Positions 17,122 through 27,178 of a stretch of 64,000 nt of DNA are shown here, one piece after another. The stretch spans positions 62,001 through 126,000 of the forward strand of contig CAXXUG010000011.1 of the NCBI GenBank assembly GCA_963664835.2, written 5' to 3'. Within the stretch, counting starts at the first letter, position 1. The number at the start of each line of letters is the position of its first letter. This DNA is from G963664835 sp963664835. Lineage in GTDB: Bacteria; Chloroflexota; UBA6077; FW602-bin22; JBCLEL01. The notes beneath the pieces are model-generated. The model was not told the origin of the DNA, did not search any database, and was given only the letters and a program-made list of their open reading frames with translations. The translations under genes and the position numbers were made by a program.

Positions 17122-19590
17122 ATGGGATCGCCGCCGCACTCGCTGTGGTCGCGCTCGTTTGAACTCGTCTACTACAATCCTTCGCCGAAATTTCGGGGGC
17201 GTACACCCTTCCGCGACCCCGAGGACGATCCGCTAACCACTGAACAGCGAATAGCCTACCTGGAAGCCTACGCCGATCTGCTGCGGCGAGAGAACGATCT
17301 GGGCGACGACTGGCTCTCCTCCGAGGTGGTCAGCGAAGAGGAAGGGCGCCAGCTGGCCTCGCAGATCAAGGCAAAGCCTCTGCCCCGCAACAGGGGGATA
17401 GTTCCGCTTCGCTTCTGGCGTTGGAAGCTGCAAGGGGCCGAGGAGGACGAGTGGGTGGCGTCCGACTTCGACGACAGCCTGTGGAACGAGCTAGAAGTGC
17501 CGACGGTGCTGGATATGGGAAGAGCGATGCTTCTAAGATGCACAGCCCATATCAGAGCGTCGGAACGAGTGGTGCTGGACATCGAATCTATCCACGACGA
17601 GTACGAGCTGTGGGTGAATGGCGAGCCGGTGGCCCACCACGAAGGCTACGAGCCGCACAGCGTGGATATCACGTCGTACGTAGAGGCAGGACAGGAGAAC
17701 ACATTTGCAATCTGCGTCGCCAAGAAGCCCGGCTATCAGATCGGAATCGCCGGCTGCATTCAGGTGGTGGGCACTCGCTCGGTCTACATAGAGGATCTGT
17801 TCGTGAAGCCGGTCGAGGCGATGGAAGGTCGGCCGGCACGAGTTCAGATCAACGTGACGGTAAGGAATGTCGGAGATCAGGCCTTCTCCGGGCGGTTGGA
17901 GGCCAGGTTCAACAAGTGGTACCCGGAGGAAGACGGGGCAGTGGCGTACGAGATGGGGGCGATGGATGTAGAGGCAGGGCCAGGCGAGGCGGTGGAGCTA
18001 AGCGAGGAGTGTGTCTGGACGGGAGCGGAGCTGTGGTGGCCGGAGCGACCACGGTTGTACAGGGTGGAGGCGGTACTGAGATCGGAAGGCAGCGAGCAAA
18101 TCGACGATTACGTAGACACGGTAGGAATCCGCACTATACAGCAACGTGGAGGCAGGTTGTACCTGAACGGCCGGCGGTTCGTGGTGCGCGGTTTCTGCCA
18201 CAATCTTGGTTTCGCGCCAGGGACAGACTCCCACGGTTCGGTGTGTCCGCCGGACGCCTGGATCGTAAGGGACTTCCTGCTAGCGAAGCGCGCCAACGCG
18301 AACGGTATCCGGATACATCCATGGGGATTCGCCCAGCGGCCTGGGCAGTACAACGAATATGGATTCCCAGAATGGCACACCCACACCGATAGCACTAACT
18401 ACGTTCGGATCGCCGAAATCGCCGACCAGATCGGCATTTGCCTGACTTGGGTGACCCGCCACTGGACGCTATGGCCATCTGAGTTCCGCAAGCATTACCG
18501 CGAAGACGATATGGAAAGGTTGCTGGCGCTTTCCATCAAGCGGGTGCGGAATCACCCGAGCATCATCTCTTACGAAGGCCTCAACGAGGTAGGATCCGGT
18601 ATGGGGAGAGGGGTCTTAGGGGTAGAGTTGAGTCACGCCGAGCAACCCTGGGCGAGCAACTTGACCACACAGGAAATCGAGACGCTGAACCGCCGCTATG
18701 AGCAAATCTACAAGGATTTTTGCACCTGCTTTATGCGATTAGTTGAGTCGGTAGACGACTCACGCCTAATGTGCCCGGACTCGAAGTGGGGACCCTCATA
18801 CCAGGAGGACCCGAAGTTTCCTGACGCCCTCCAGCACCAGGACACTTCAATCTTCACCCTGACTGAGAGTGTTTACTGGGCTACTCACGATAAGCCCGGC
18901 TGGTATATGGAGTTCCACGATATTTACGCTAGGAAAGATCGCGTATTGCCGGACGATCGAGCGCGAGCGGTAATTTGGGATGAGTTTTCGGCGGAAGCGA
19001 TGCCTGATTGGGAGCGCTATCGAGGCCTGCCGTGGCGAAGTACCTGGCTGAACAACCACATACCGGTCGGAGTGCACGAGAAGGCGAGGCTTGGGCGGCC
19101 GTTGCGGGCCTTGCGCGACTCTGAAGCCCACATATCGCAGGCTTATCAGGGCCTCCACTTCCAGCAGGTGGCTTACTTCGTGCGCGCCAACGGCGGCGAC
19201 GGTATGCAATATGCGATCATAATCGATGGCTTGTCGCAGGGTATGTACCACAAGGGTGTATGCGACCTCTACCGGCGCGCCAAGCTGGGGTACTTCGCGG
19301 CACGTATGACCTACCAACCCACGTTGGTGACGGGGATGGACGGCGACTTTGTCCTCTCAGAGGATGATGCCCTGCGTCTGGTCCTGATCAACGATGCGGT
19401 CGAGCGCACAGGTAAGCGAGTGAAGGTGAGGATTCAGGTCAAGCGCCCAGATGGCGGCCGGGTGGATACCGAGGAACTTGATGCCACCATCGATGCGTCG
19501 GGCGTCACTCCGGTAGGAAACTATCGGCCACAGTTTCCGGCCGCTGGCCTGTATCAGATTGAGTACGTGGTGACGCCCGTCGAGGACTAA
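17122..19590 (+). CDS. Glycoside hydrolase family 2-like protein, tandem copy 1 (class A, NE)
   Basis: This 822-residue protein has no signal peptide. After an unusual N-terminal region of about 90 residues (WSRSFELVYYNPSPKF onward), residues 90-220 form the GH2 jelly-roll sugar-binding domain (DFDDSLW, YELWVNGEPVAHHEGYEPHSVDIT). An Ig-like domain follows to about residue 335, then the TIM barrel opening at GIRTIQQRGGRLYLNGRRFVVRG. The acid/base is E489 in HPSIISYEGLNEVG, the equivalent of the canonical GNE. The nucleophile is most likely E621 in IWDEFSAEAMPDW. It belongs with copy 4 in the class keeping Asn-Glu. Start and stop overlap tightly with the C45 gene upstream. GH2 members act as beta-galactosidases, mannosidases or glucuronidases; the substrate here is unknown. 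Confidence 0.87.
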   Translation: MGSPPHSLWSRSFELVYYNPSPKFRGRTPFRDPEDDPLTTEQRIAYLEAYADLLRRENDLGDDWLSSEVVSEEEGRQLASQIKAKPLPRNRGIVPLRFWRWKLQGAEEDEWVASDFDDSLWNELEVPTVLDMGRAMLLRCTAHIRASERVVLDIESIHDEYELWVNGEPVAHHEGYEPHSVDITSYVEAGQENTFAICVAKKPGYQIGIAGCIQVVGTRSVYIEDLFVKPVEAMEGRPARVQINVTVRNVGDQAFSGRLEARFNKWYPEEDGAVAYEMGAMDVEAGPGEAVELSEECVWTGAELWWPERPRLYRVEAVLRSEGSEQIDDYVDTVGIRTIQQRGGRLYLNGRRFVVRGFCHNLGFAPGTDSHGSVCPPDAWIVRDFLLAKRANANGIRIHPWGFAQRPGQYNEYGFPEWHTHTDSTNYVRIAEIADQIGICLTWVTRHWTLWPSEFRKHYREDDMERLLALSIKRVRNHPSIISYEGLNEVGSGMGRGVLGVELSHAEQPWASNLTTQEIETLNRRYEQIYKDFCTCFMRLVESVDDSRLMCPDSKWGPSYQEDPKFPDALQHQDTSIFTLTESVYWATHDKPGWYMEFHDIYARKDRVLPDDRARAVIWDEFSAEAMPDWERYRGLPWRSTWLNNHIPVGVHEKARLGRPLRALRDSEAHISQAYQGLHFQQVAYFVRANGGDGMQYAIIIDGLSQGMYHKGVCDLYRRAKLGYFAARMTYQPTLVTGMDGDFVLSEDDALRLVLINDAVERTGKRVKVRIQVKRPDGGRVDTEELDATIDASGVTPVGNYRPQFPAAGLYQIEYVVTPVED

Positions 19591-19630
19591 AGGGTCGCTC
19601 AATGCGGAAGTTATTGGGGGAAGACAGACG

Positions 19631-22096
19631 ATGACTGCTCCGGACGACTTGCTATGGTCACGTTCGTTCGAGCTGGTCTACTACAACCCTGCATCCAAGT
19701 TTCGCGGACGCACCCACTTTCGTGACCCCGAGAACGATCCGCTAACCACCGAACAGCGAATTGCCTACCTGGATGCCTACGCCGACCTGCTGCGGCGAGA
19801 GAACGATCTGGGCGACGACTGGCTCTCCTCCGAGGTGGTCAGCGAAGAGGAAGGGCGTCAGCTGGCCTCGCAGATCAAGGCAAGGCCGCTGCCCCACAAC
19901 AGGGAGATAGTTCCGCTTCGCTTCTGGCGGTGGAAGCTGCAAGGCGCCGAGGAGGACGAGTGGGCGGCGTCCGACTTCGACGACAGCCTCTGGAACGAGC
20001 TAGAAGTGCCGACGGTCCTGGATATGGGAAGAGCGATGCTTCTAAGATGCACAGCCCATATCAGAGCGTCGGAACGAGTGGTGCTGGACATCGAATCGAT
20101 CCACGACGAGTACGAGCTGTGGGTAAATGGCGAGTCGGTCGCTCACCACGAAGGCTACGAGCCGCACCAGGTCGACATCACCTACGTAATCCGGCCAGGA
20201 CAGGAGAATACGATTGCAATCAAGGTTGCCGAGAAGGAAGGCTACCAGATCGGCATCGCGGGCTGCATCCAGGTGGTGGGCACTCGCTCAGTCTACATAG
20301 AGGACCTGTTCGTGAAGCCGGTCGAGGCGATGGAAGGTCGGCCGGCACGAGTTCAGATTATCGTGACGGTAAGAAATGTCGGAGATCAGGCCTTCTCCGG
20401 GCAGTTGGAGGCCAGGTTCAACCGGTGGTTCCCGGAGGAAGACGGGGCAGTGGCCTACGAGATGGGGGCGATGGAGGTAGAGGTAGGGCCAGGCGAGGCT
20501 GTGGAGCTATGCGAAGAGTGCGTCTGGACGGGAGCGGAGCTGTGGTGGCCGGAGCGACCACGGTTGTACAGGGTGGAGGCGGTACTGAGATCGGAAGGTA
20601 GCGAGCAAATCGACGATTACGTAGACACGGTGGGGATCCGCACCATACAGCAACGTGGAGGCAGGTTGTACCTGAACGGCCGGCGGTTTGTGTGGCGCAG
20701 CTTCGGCGACAACCTCGGATTTGCGCCGGGTGCTGACTCCCACAGCGCTACCTGCCCTCCCGACGCCTGGATCGTAAGGGACTTCCTGCTGGCCAAGCGG
20801 GCCAACGCTAACGGCGTGCGTGTCCATCCCTGGGGTTACGGGGAGAGACCCGGAGAACGCAACGAATATGGATTCCCTGAGTTCAGCGTGCACTCGGATG
20901 GTACCAACTACGTTCGGATCGCCGAAATCGCCGACCAGATAGGTCTTTGCCTGATCTGGGTGACACGTCACTGGACGCTAGGGGCCTCGGAATTTCGAAG
21001 TCACTATCGCGAGGAAGACCTTGAAAGGTTGTTAGTACCGTCGATCAAGCGGGTGCGGAATCATCCGAGCATCATCTCCTATGAAGGTATGAATGGCGTC
21101 GGGGTGAACGTTTTGCGCCGAGCTTTGTGGGTGCTATTCAGTGACGATCCGCAGCCCTGGCTGGGTCACCTGAATCCGCAGGAAGTAGAGTCTTTAACTC
21201 GGCTGCAAGAACGTCGATACATAGAGTATTGTGCGAGATACATACGGCTGGTCGACTCGGTGGATGATTCACGCCTAGTCTGTCCGGATTCGCATTGGGG
21301 GCCCGCTTATCAGGGTAAGACGAGCTGGAATGCGGTCCAACACAAGAACGAGTCTGTATTCACACTGACTGAGAACGTGTACTGGGACCTCCATGAGGCC
21401 CCGGGATGGTACGGTGACTTTGCAGACATGTACGCGCATAAGGACCGACTCTTGCCGGATGATCGGACCCGAGCGGTGATTTGGAGCGAGTTCTCGGCCG
21501 AGGCGATGCCCGATTGGCAGCGCTACCGTGGGCTGCCTTGGCGAAACATGTGGATCAACCACGATAGACCTACTGCCGGCATCGAGAAGGCGCGGCTGGG
21601 CCGGCATCTGCGGAGACTGCGCGATCCGGAGGTCCATATATCGCAGGCCTACCAGGGCCTATTCTTCCAACAAGTCGCTAGCTTCATACGCGCGAGAGCG
21701 GCCGAGGGGATGAACTGCCAGTTGCTCACCGACGGGCTTTCCCAGGGAATGTACCACAAGGGGGTATGCGACCTCTACCGACGCGCCAAGCTGGGATACT
21801 TCGCAGCACGTATGACCTACCAACCCACGTTGGTGACCGGGATGGACGGCGATTTTGTCCTCTCAGAGGATGATGCCCTGCGTCTGGTCCTGATCAACGA
21901 TGCGGTCGAGCGCGCAGGTCAGCCAGTGAAGGTGAGGATTCAGGTCAAGCGCCCAGATGGCGGCCGGGTGGATACCAAGGATCTCAATGCTACCATCGAT
22001 GCGTCGGGCGTCACGCCGGTAGGAAACTATCGGCCACAGTTTCCGGCCGCTGGCCTGTATCAGATTGAGTACGTGGTAACGCCGGTCGAGAACTAA
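19631..22096 (+). CDS. Glycoside hydrolase family 2-like protein, tandem copy 2 (class B, acid/base Glu replaced by Gly)
   Basis: This 821-residue paralogue is almost identical to copy 1 over its N-terminal and C-terminal thirds, but diverges sharply in the catalytic core. The acid/base glutamate is replaced: G489 in HPSIISYEGMNGVG, codon GGC where copy 1 has GAG. The probable nucleophile E620 (IWSEFSAEAMP) is kept. Other core residues shift too: RSFGDN replaces RGFCHN, HPWGY replaces HPWGF, and MWINHD replaces TWLNNH; all are shared with copy 3. The catalytic frame is open and complete, so this is not simple decay. It may be a carbohydrate-binding pseudoenzyme or use E485 or another acid. 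GGGGGAAG precedes the ATG, and the 5' leader matches that of copy 3. Confidence 0.87.
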   Translation: MTAPDDLLWSRSFELVYYNPASKFRGRTHFRDPENDPLTTEQRIAYLDAYADLLRRENDLGDDWLSSEVVSEEEGRQLASQIKARPLPHNREIVPLRFWRWKLQGAEEDEWAASDFDDSLWNELEVPTVLDMGRAMLLRCTAHIRASERVVLDIESIHDEYELWVNGESVAHHEGYEPHQVDITYVIRPGQENTIAIKVAEKEGYQIGIAGCIQVVGTRSVYIEDLFVKPVEAMEGRPARVQIIVTVRNVGDQAFSGQLEARFNRWFPEEDGAVAYEMGAMEVEVGPGEAVELCEECVWTGAELWWPERPRLYRVEAVLRSEGSEQIDDYVDTVGIRTIQQRGGRLYLNGRRFVWRSFGDNLGFAPGADSHSATCPPDAWIVRDFLLAKRANANGVRVHPWGYGERPGERNEYGFPEFSVHSDGTNYVRIAEIADQIGLCLIWVTRHWTLGASEFRSHYREEDLERLLVPSIKRVRNHPSIISYEGMNGVGVNVLRRALWVLFSDDPQPWLGHLNPQEVESLTRLQERRYIEYCARYIRLVDSVDDSRLVCPDSHWGPAYQGKTSWNAVQHKNESVFTLTENVYWDLHEAPGWYGDFADMYAHKDRLLPDDRTRAVIWSEFSAEAMPDWQRYRGLPWRNMWINHDRPTAGIEKARLGRHLRRLRDPEVHISQAYQGLFFQQVASFIRARAAEGMNCQLLTDGLSQGMYHKGVCDLYRRAKLGYFAARMTYQPTLVTGMDGDFVLSEDDALRLVLINDAVERAGQPVKVRIQVKRPDGGRVDTKDLNATIDASGVTPVGNYRPQFPAAGLYQIEYVVTPVEN

Positions 22097-22137
22097 CGAG
22101 GGCGCTCAATGCGGAAGTTATTAGGAGAAGACAGACG

Positions 22138-24621
22138 ATGACTGCTCCGGACGACTTGCTGTGGTCGCGTTCGTTCGAATTGGTCTATTACGATCCTTCA
22201 ACTAAGTTTCGCGGGCGCACGCACTTCCGTGACCCCGAGAACGATCCGCTAACCACCGAACGGCGAATAGCCTACCTAGATGCCTACGCCAATCTGCTGC
22301 GGCGAGAGAACAATCTGGGCGACGACTGGCTCTCATCCGAGGTGGTCGGCGAAGACGAGGCTGAGCAGCTGGCCTCGCAGATCAAGGACAGGCCGCTGCC
22401 ACGCCAGCGGCAAATCGTCCAGCTTCGCTTCTGGCGGTGGAAGCTGCAAGGCGCCGAGGAGGACGAGTGGGCGGCGACCGACTTCGACGACAGCCTCTGG
22501 AATGAACTGGAAACGCCGACAGTACTGGATATGGGAAGGGCGATGCTTCTGCGGAGCCGGGAGCACATTGAAACCTCGGAACGAGTGGTGCTCGACATCG
22601 AGTCGATCCACGACGAGTACGACCTATGGGTAAATGGCGAGTCAGTAGTTCACCACAAAGGGTATGAGCCGCACTCGGTCGACATCACATCGTTCATACG
22701 GGCGGGGCAGGAGAATACGTTTGCAATCCGCGTCGCCAAGAAGCCCGGCTATCAGATTGGAATCGCCGGGCGCATCCAAGTGGTGGGCACTCGCTCGGTC
22801 TACATAGAGGATGTGTTTGTGAAGCCGGTCGAGGCGATGGAAGGTCGGCCGGCCCGAGTTCAGATCATCACGATCGTACGGAATGCCGGCGGTCAGGCTT
22901 TCAGTGGTCGACTGGCGGCCCGTTTCTACCGGTGGTTCCCGGAGGAAGATGGGGCGGTCGCCTATGAGGCGCCATCGATGGAGGTAGAGGTTGGGCCGGG
23001 CCAGGCGGTGGAACTGAGCCAGGACTGTGTCTGGGCGGGAGCGGAGCTGTGGTGGCCGGAGCGGCCCCACTTGTACAAGGTGGAAGCGGTCGTGAACTCA
23101 GAACATGGGGAGCAACTCGACGACTATGTAGACACTGTGGGTATCCGAACTATACAGCAACGAGGGGGCAGGATTTACCTGAATGGCAAGCGCTTCGTAT
23201 TGCGCAGTTTCGGCGATAACCTGGGATTTGCGCCGAGCGCCGACTCTCATAGCTCGGTGTGTCCGCCTGATGGCTGGATTGTCAGGGACTTCCTGCTGGC
23301 CAAGCGGGCAAACGCAAACGGCGTGCGGATTCATCCTTGGGGTTACGGTGAAAGACCTGGAGAGTACAACGAACTCGGATTCCCGGAGTGGGGCGATCAC
23401 ACAGACGGCACCAGCTACGTTCGGATTGCCGAGATCGCGGACCAGATCGGCCTCTGCCTGATCTGGGTGACTCGACTATGGACGCTGGGAGCCTCGGAAT
23501 TTCGCAAACATTACGACGAACAAGAGATGGAGCGATTGCTGCCGCCGTGCATCAAACAGGTGCGGAATCATCCAAGCATAATCTCCCACGAGGGGCTCAA
23601 CGGAGTTGGGGCGACTATGACGAGCGGAGCCCTCGGAGTGCTGATGGGAAGTGCCGAGGAGACTTGGTTGAGGAATCTGTCTCCACAGGAAGTCAAGACG
23701 CTGAACCATCTTCACGAGCGTCGGTACGAGGAATTCTGTGCCAAGTTCATCCAATTGGTCAACTCGGCTGACGGCTCACGGTTGGTCTGTCCAGACTCAC
23801 ATTGGAGCCCAGGGTATCAGGGAGAAGCCCATCAGGTCACGACGTTTGCGTTATGGGACACGGATGTGGAGGACGAGTCAGCGTTTACCCTGACAGAGAA
23901 CCTCTACTGGGCCCTCCACGAGTACCCTGGCTGGTACAGGGATTTCCAGGAAATGTATGCCAGGAAAGACCGTATCATTCCGCACGATAGAGCGCGACCG
24001 GTGATATGGACTGAGTTTGCCGCCGAGGCTATGCCCGATTGGGAGCGCTACCGAGGACTTCCCTGGCGAAATATGTGGATAAACCACGACAGTCCTACGG
24101 CTGCGATTGAAAGGGCAAGGCTTGGGCGGCCGTTGCGGGCCCTGCGCGACTCCGAGGCCCACCTCTCGCAAGCTTACCAGGGCCTGTTCTTCCAGCAGGT
24201 AAGCACATTTGGCCGGGTGGTCGGCTGCGATGGGATGAACTTTCAGCTCATAACCGATGGCTTGTCGCAGGGTATGTATCACAAAGGGGTGTGCGACCTC
24301 TACCGGCGCGCCAAGTTGGGATACTTTGCCGCACGCATGGCCTATCAACCCACGTTGGTGACCGGGATGGATGGAGACTTTGTCTTCTCAGAGGATGACG
24401 CCCTACATCTAGTCCTGGTTAATGATGCGGTGAAGCGTATAGGGGAACGCGTGAAGGTGCAGGTTAGGGTCAAGCATCCGGAGGGCGGCCTGGTGGATTC
24501 TACCGAATTAGATGCTTCCCTCGATGGATCGGGTATTGTCGAATTGGGAGATTATAGACCGCGTTTCCCGACCGCTGGTCTTTATCAAATCGAGTATACA
24601 GTCCTGCCAGGCCAGGGTTGA
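22138..24621 (+). CDS. Glycoside hydrolase family 2-like protein, tandem copy 3 (class B, acid/base Glu replaced by Gly)
   Basis: This 827-residue paralogue has the same domain order as its neighbours. Like copy 2 it lacks the acid/base glutamate (G489, codon GGA, in HPSIISHEGLNGVG) and shares the class-B core residues RSFGDN, HPWGY, LCLIWVTR and MWINHD. The nucleophile candidate E626 (IWTEFAAEAMPDW) is kept. A short insertion (about residues 562-568, QVTTFALWDTD) makes it slightly longer. The leader before the ATG is nearly identical to that of copy 2 (GGAGAAGACAGACG), showing recent duplication. In the Ig-like domain it instead resembles copy 4, consistent with gene conversion. Its TGA overlaps the TTG/ATG region before copy 4. 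Confidence 0.87.
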   Translation: MTAPDDLLWSRSFELVYYDPSTKFRGRTHFRDPENDPLTTERRIAYLDAYANLLRRENNLGDDWLSSEVVGEDEAEQLASQIKDRPLPRQRQIVQLRFWRWKLQGAEEDEWAATDFDDSLWNELETPTVLDMGRAMLLRSREHIETSERVVLDIESIHDEYDLWVNGESVVHHKGYEPHSVDITSFIRAGQENTFAIRVAKKPGYQIGIAGRIQVVGTRSVYIEDVFVKPVEAMEGRPARVQIITIVRNAGGQAFSGRLAARFYRWFPEEDGAVAYEAPSMEVEVGPGQAVELSQDCVWAGAELWWPERPHLYKVEAVVNSEHGEQLDDYVDTVGIRTIQQRGGRIYLNGKRFVLRSFGDNLGFAPSADSHSSVCPPDGWIVRDFLLAKRANANGVRIHPWGYGERPGEYNELGFPEWGDHTDGTSYVRIAEIADQIGLCLIWVTRLWTLGASEFRKHYDEQEMERLLPPCIKQVRNHPSIISHEGLNGVGATMTSGALGVLMGSAEETWLRNLSPQEVKTLNHLHERRYEEFCAKFIQLVNSADGSRLVCPDSHWSPGYQGEAHQVTTFALWDTDVEDESAFTLTENLYWALHEYPGWYRDFQEMYARKDRIIPHDRARPVIWTEFAAEAMPDWERYRGLPWRNMWINHDSPTAAIERARLGRPLRALRDSEAHLSQAYQGLFFQQVSTFGRVVGCDGMNFQLITDGLSQGMYHKGVCDLYRRAKLGYFAARMAYQPTLVTGMDGDFVFSEDDALHLVLVNDAVKRIGERVKVQVRVKHPEGGLVDSTELDASLDGSGIVELGDYRPRFPTAGLYQIEYTVLPGQG

Positions 24622-24665
24622 TGGCCGGGCGCCGCGACACGAAATCTGCTAACGGAGGATATTCG

Positions 24666-27131
24666 ATGACGATGCAGGAGAATTCGCTTTGGTCTCGCTC
24701 TTTCGAGTTGGTCTATTACGATCCTTCACCTGATTTCCAGGGCCGCACACACTTCCGAGACCCCGAGAACGACGCCCTGACCACCGAGCAGCGAATTGCT
24801 TACGTCGAGGCATACACTGATCTGCTGCGCCGGGAAAACGACCTTGGGGAGCGCTACCTGTCGACTGAGGTGGTGAGCGATGAGGAGTCAGAGCAGCTCG
24901 CCTCTCAGATCAAGAACAGGCCGATGTCGAATCAGCGCAATACCGTCCCCCTCTGCTTCTGGCGCTGGAAGCTGCAGGGCGCCGAGAACGACGAGTGGGT
25001 TGCGCCCGACTTCGATGACAGCGTCTGGAACGAGCTGGAAGTTCCTACCGTCCTCGATATGGGCAGAGCCATGCTTCTGAGATCCAAAGCTCATATCGAA
25101 CCTTCAGAACGAGTTGTGCTAGATATCGAATCTATCCACGACGAGTACGAACTTTGGGTCAATGGCCAGTCAGTAGTTCACCACAAAGGGTATGAGCCGC
25201 ACTCCGTCGACATCACATCGGTCATACGGGCGGGCCAGGAGAATACGTTTGCAATCAAGGTTGCCGAGAAGAAAGGCTACCAGATCGGCATCGCCGGCTC
25301 GATCCAGTTGGTGGGCACCCGTTCGGCCTACATAGACGATGTGTTTGTGAAGCCGGTCGAGGCGATGGAAGATCGGCCGGCCCGAGTGCAGATCATCACG
25401 ACCGTTCGGAATGCCGGCGGTCAGGCTTTCACTGGTCGACTGGCGGCCCGTTTCTACCGGTGGTTCCCGGAGGAAGATGCGGCAGTCGCCTATGAGGCGC
25501 CGTCAATGGAGGTGGAGGTTGGGCCAGGCCAATCGGCGGAGCTAAACCAGGAATGCAACTGGTCCGGTGCGGAGCTGTGGTGGCCGGAGAGCCCTCGCAT
25601 CTACAGGCTGGAGGCCACGCTGAGCTCAGATGATGACGAGCGCATGGACGACTATGCGGATACTGTTGGCATTCGTACTATAGAGCAGCGTGGAGGCCGG
25701 TTCTACCTGAACGGCCGGCGATTCGTGATGCGCGGTTTCTGCGACAACCTCGGATTTGCGCCGGCTCCAGACTCCCACGGCGCGACCTGCCCACCAGACG
25801 CCTGGATCGCCAGGGACCTCATCCTGGCGAAGCGTGCCAACGCCAACACCGTTCGAATACACCCCTGGGGTTTCAGCGGTCAGCCGGGGCAATACGACGA
25901 CCGGGGCTGGCCAGTCTGGGGCTTGCCTACCGATGGCACCAACTACGGCCGCGTAGCCGAGATTGCTGATCAGATTGGTATCTGTCTCGTCTGGGTAACG
26001 CGCCATTGGACGCTGTGGGCCGATGGGTTCCGCGAACACTACAATAGCGACGAGATGGAAACGCTTCTGGCGCCTTCACTGAAGCAGGTGCGAAATCATC
26101 CCAGCATCATTTCCTACGAGGGGCTGAATGAGGTGGGAGTGGGCCTGGGACCACGCGTAATCTTGGGTCGGGAAGGTGCCGAGCCGGAGTGGACTAGCCA
26201 TTTGCTGCCGGATGAAGTTGAGACGCTGACCGAATTCCATGTGCGTCTTTACAGAGATTTCTGTGCCAGTTACATCCGGTTGGTCAACTCGGTTGACGAT
26301 TCGCGAGTAGTCTGCCCAGACTCCCAATGGGGGCCTGGTTACCAAGACTTTGCCGAGAGGTCGGACGCGGTCCAATTCGATGACGAGTCCGTGTTTACCA
26401 TGGCGGAGAACGTCTATTGGGACTTCCACCATTACCCTGGCTGGTACACGGACATCAAGGATATGTATGCGCGGAAAGAGCGTTTTTGGCCGGATGACCG
26501 GGCCCGAGCGGTCATTTGTGGCGAATATTCGGCAGAGGCTATGCCCGACTGGAATCGCTACCGAGGGCTGCCCTGGCGAAACACCTGGCTGAACAATGGA
26601 CGCCCCACCGGTGAAATCGAGCAGGCGCGCCTGGGTCGGCCGCTGCGCGTGCTGCGGGACTCGGAGGCGCATCTGTCACAGGCCTATCACGGGCTTTGTA
26701 TCTATCATTCCGCCGTCTACTTGCGCGCCACTGGTTGCGACGGCATGATCAGCCCCATCTTGGCCGACGGGTTATCCGAGGGCCAGTACCACAAGGGTTT
26801 TTTGGACCTGCATCGCCGCGCTAAGTTGGGATACTTTGCTGTGACTATGACTTATCAGCCCACCCTAGTAACCGGAATGGACGGCGACTTTGTCTTCTCC
26901 CGGGACGACTCTTTGCACCTAGTCCTGGTGAATGATGCGCCGCAGCGAGTTAGCAGGCCGGCAACGGTGCTGGTGCAGGCCAAGAAGTTGGACGGTTCGG
27001 TTGTAGACTCCAGGGAGGTGAGGGTAACTATCGATGATTCAGGCATCATGCCCCTTGGAGAGTTTCAGCCGCAGTTTCCAAGCTCAGGGTTGTACCAAAT
27101 CGAATACACAGTTGTGGCCGATCCGGATTGA
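24666..27131 (+). CDS. Glycoside hydrolase family 2-like protein, tandem copy 4 (class A, NE)
   Basis: I place the start at ATG 24666, preceded by AACGGAGGA, giving 821 residues; an upstream in-frame TTG at 24618 would add 16 unsupported residues. It is the most divergent copy. It retains the acid/base E489 in HPSIISYEGLNEVG and the nucleophile candidate E620 (ICGEYSAEAMPDW). With copy 1 it shares RGFC-x-N, HPWGF, WTLW and TWLNN in the active-site face. The Trp before the nucleophile segment in the other copies (IW-x-E) is Cys here. The Ig-like domain is nearly identical to that of copy 3. It closes the array; a membrane FG-GAP gene follows within 50 bases and may be in the same transcript. 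Confidence 0.87.
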   Translation: MTMQENSLWSRSFELVYYDPSPDFQGRTHFRDPENDALTTEQRIAYVEAYTDLLRRENDLGERYLSTEVVSDEESEQLASQIKNRPMSNQRNTVPLCFWRWKLQGAENDEWVAPDFDDSVWNELEVPTVLDMGRAMLLRSKAHIEPSERVVLDIESIHDEYELWVNGQSVVHHKGYEPHSVDITSVIRAGQENTFAIKVAEKKGYQIGIAGSIQLVGTRSAYIDDVFVKPVEAMEDRPARVQIITTVRNAGGQAFTGRLAARFYRWFPEEDAAVAYEAPSMEVEVGPGQSAELNQECNWSGAELWWPESPRIYRLEATLSSDDDERMDDYADTVGIRTIEQRGGRFYLNGRRFVMRGFCDNLGFAPAPDSHGATCPPDAWIARDLILAKRANANTVRIHPWGFSGQPGQYDDRGWPVWGLPTDGTNYGRVAEIADQIGICLVWVTRHWTLWADGFREHYNSDEMETLLAPSLKQVRNHPSIISYEGLNEVGVGLGPRVILGREGAEPEWTSHLLPDEVETLTEFHVRLYRDFCASYIRLVNSVDDSRVVCPDSQWGPGYQDFAERSDAVQFDDESVFTMAENVYWDFHHYPGWYTDIKDMYARKERFWPDDRARAVICGEYSAEAMPDWNRYRGLPWRNTWLNNGRPTGEIEQARLGRPLRVLRDSEAHLSQAYHGLCIYHSAVYLRATGCDGMISPILADGLSEGQYHKGFLDLHRRAKLGYFAVTMTYQPTLVTGMDGDFVFSRDDSLHLVLVNDAPQRVSRPATVLVQAKKLDGSVVDSREVRVTIDDSGIMPLGEFQPQFPSSGLYQIEYTVVADPD

Positions 27132-27178
27132 GCCGATCCAAATGTAGATGACCTCTCTCGTTGGGAAGGAAAAGGCAC

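Noticed and set aside
17421..18392. A 323-codon open frame on + within GH2 copy 1, and similar long frames in the other copies
   Set aside because: Arg/Gly-rich translations repeat between paralogous copies because the DNA is duplicated; they are frame shadows of the GH2 genes.
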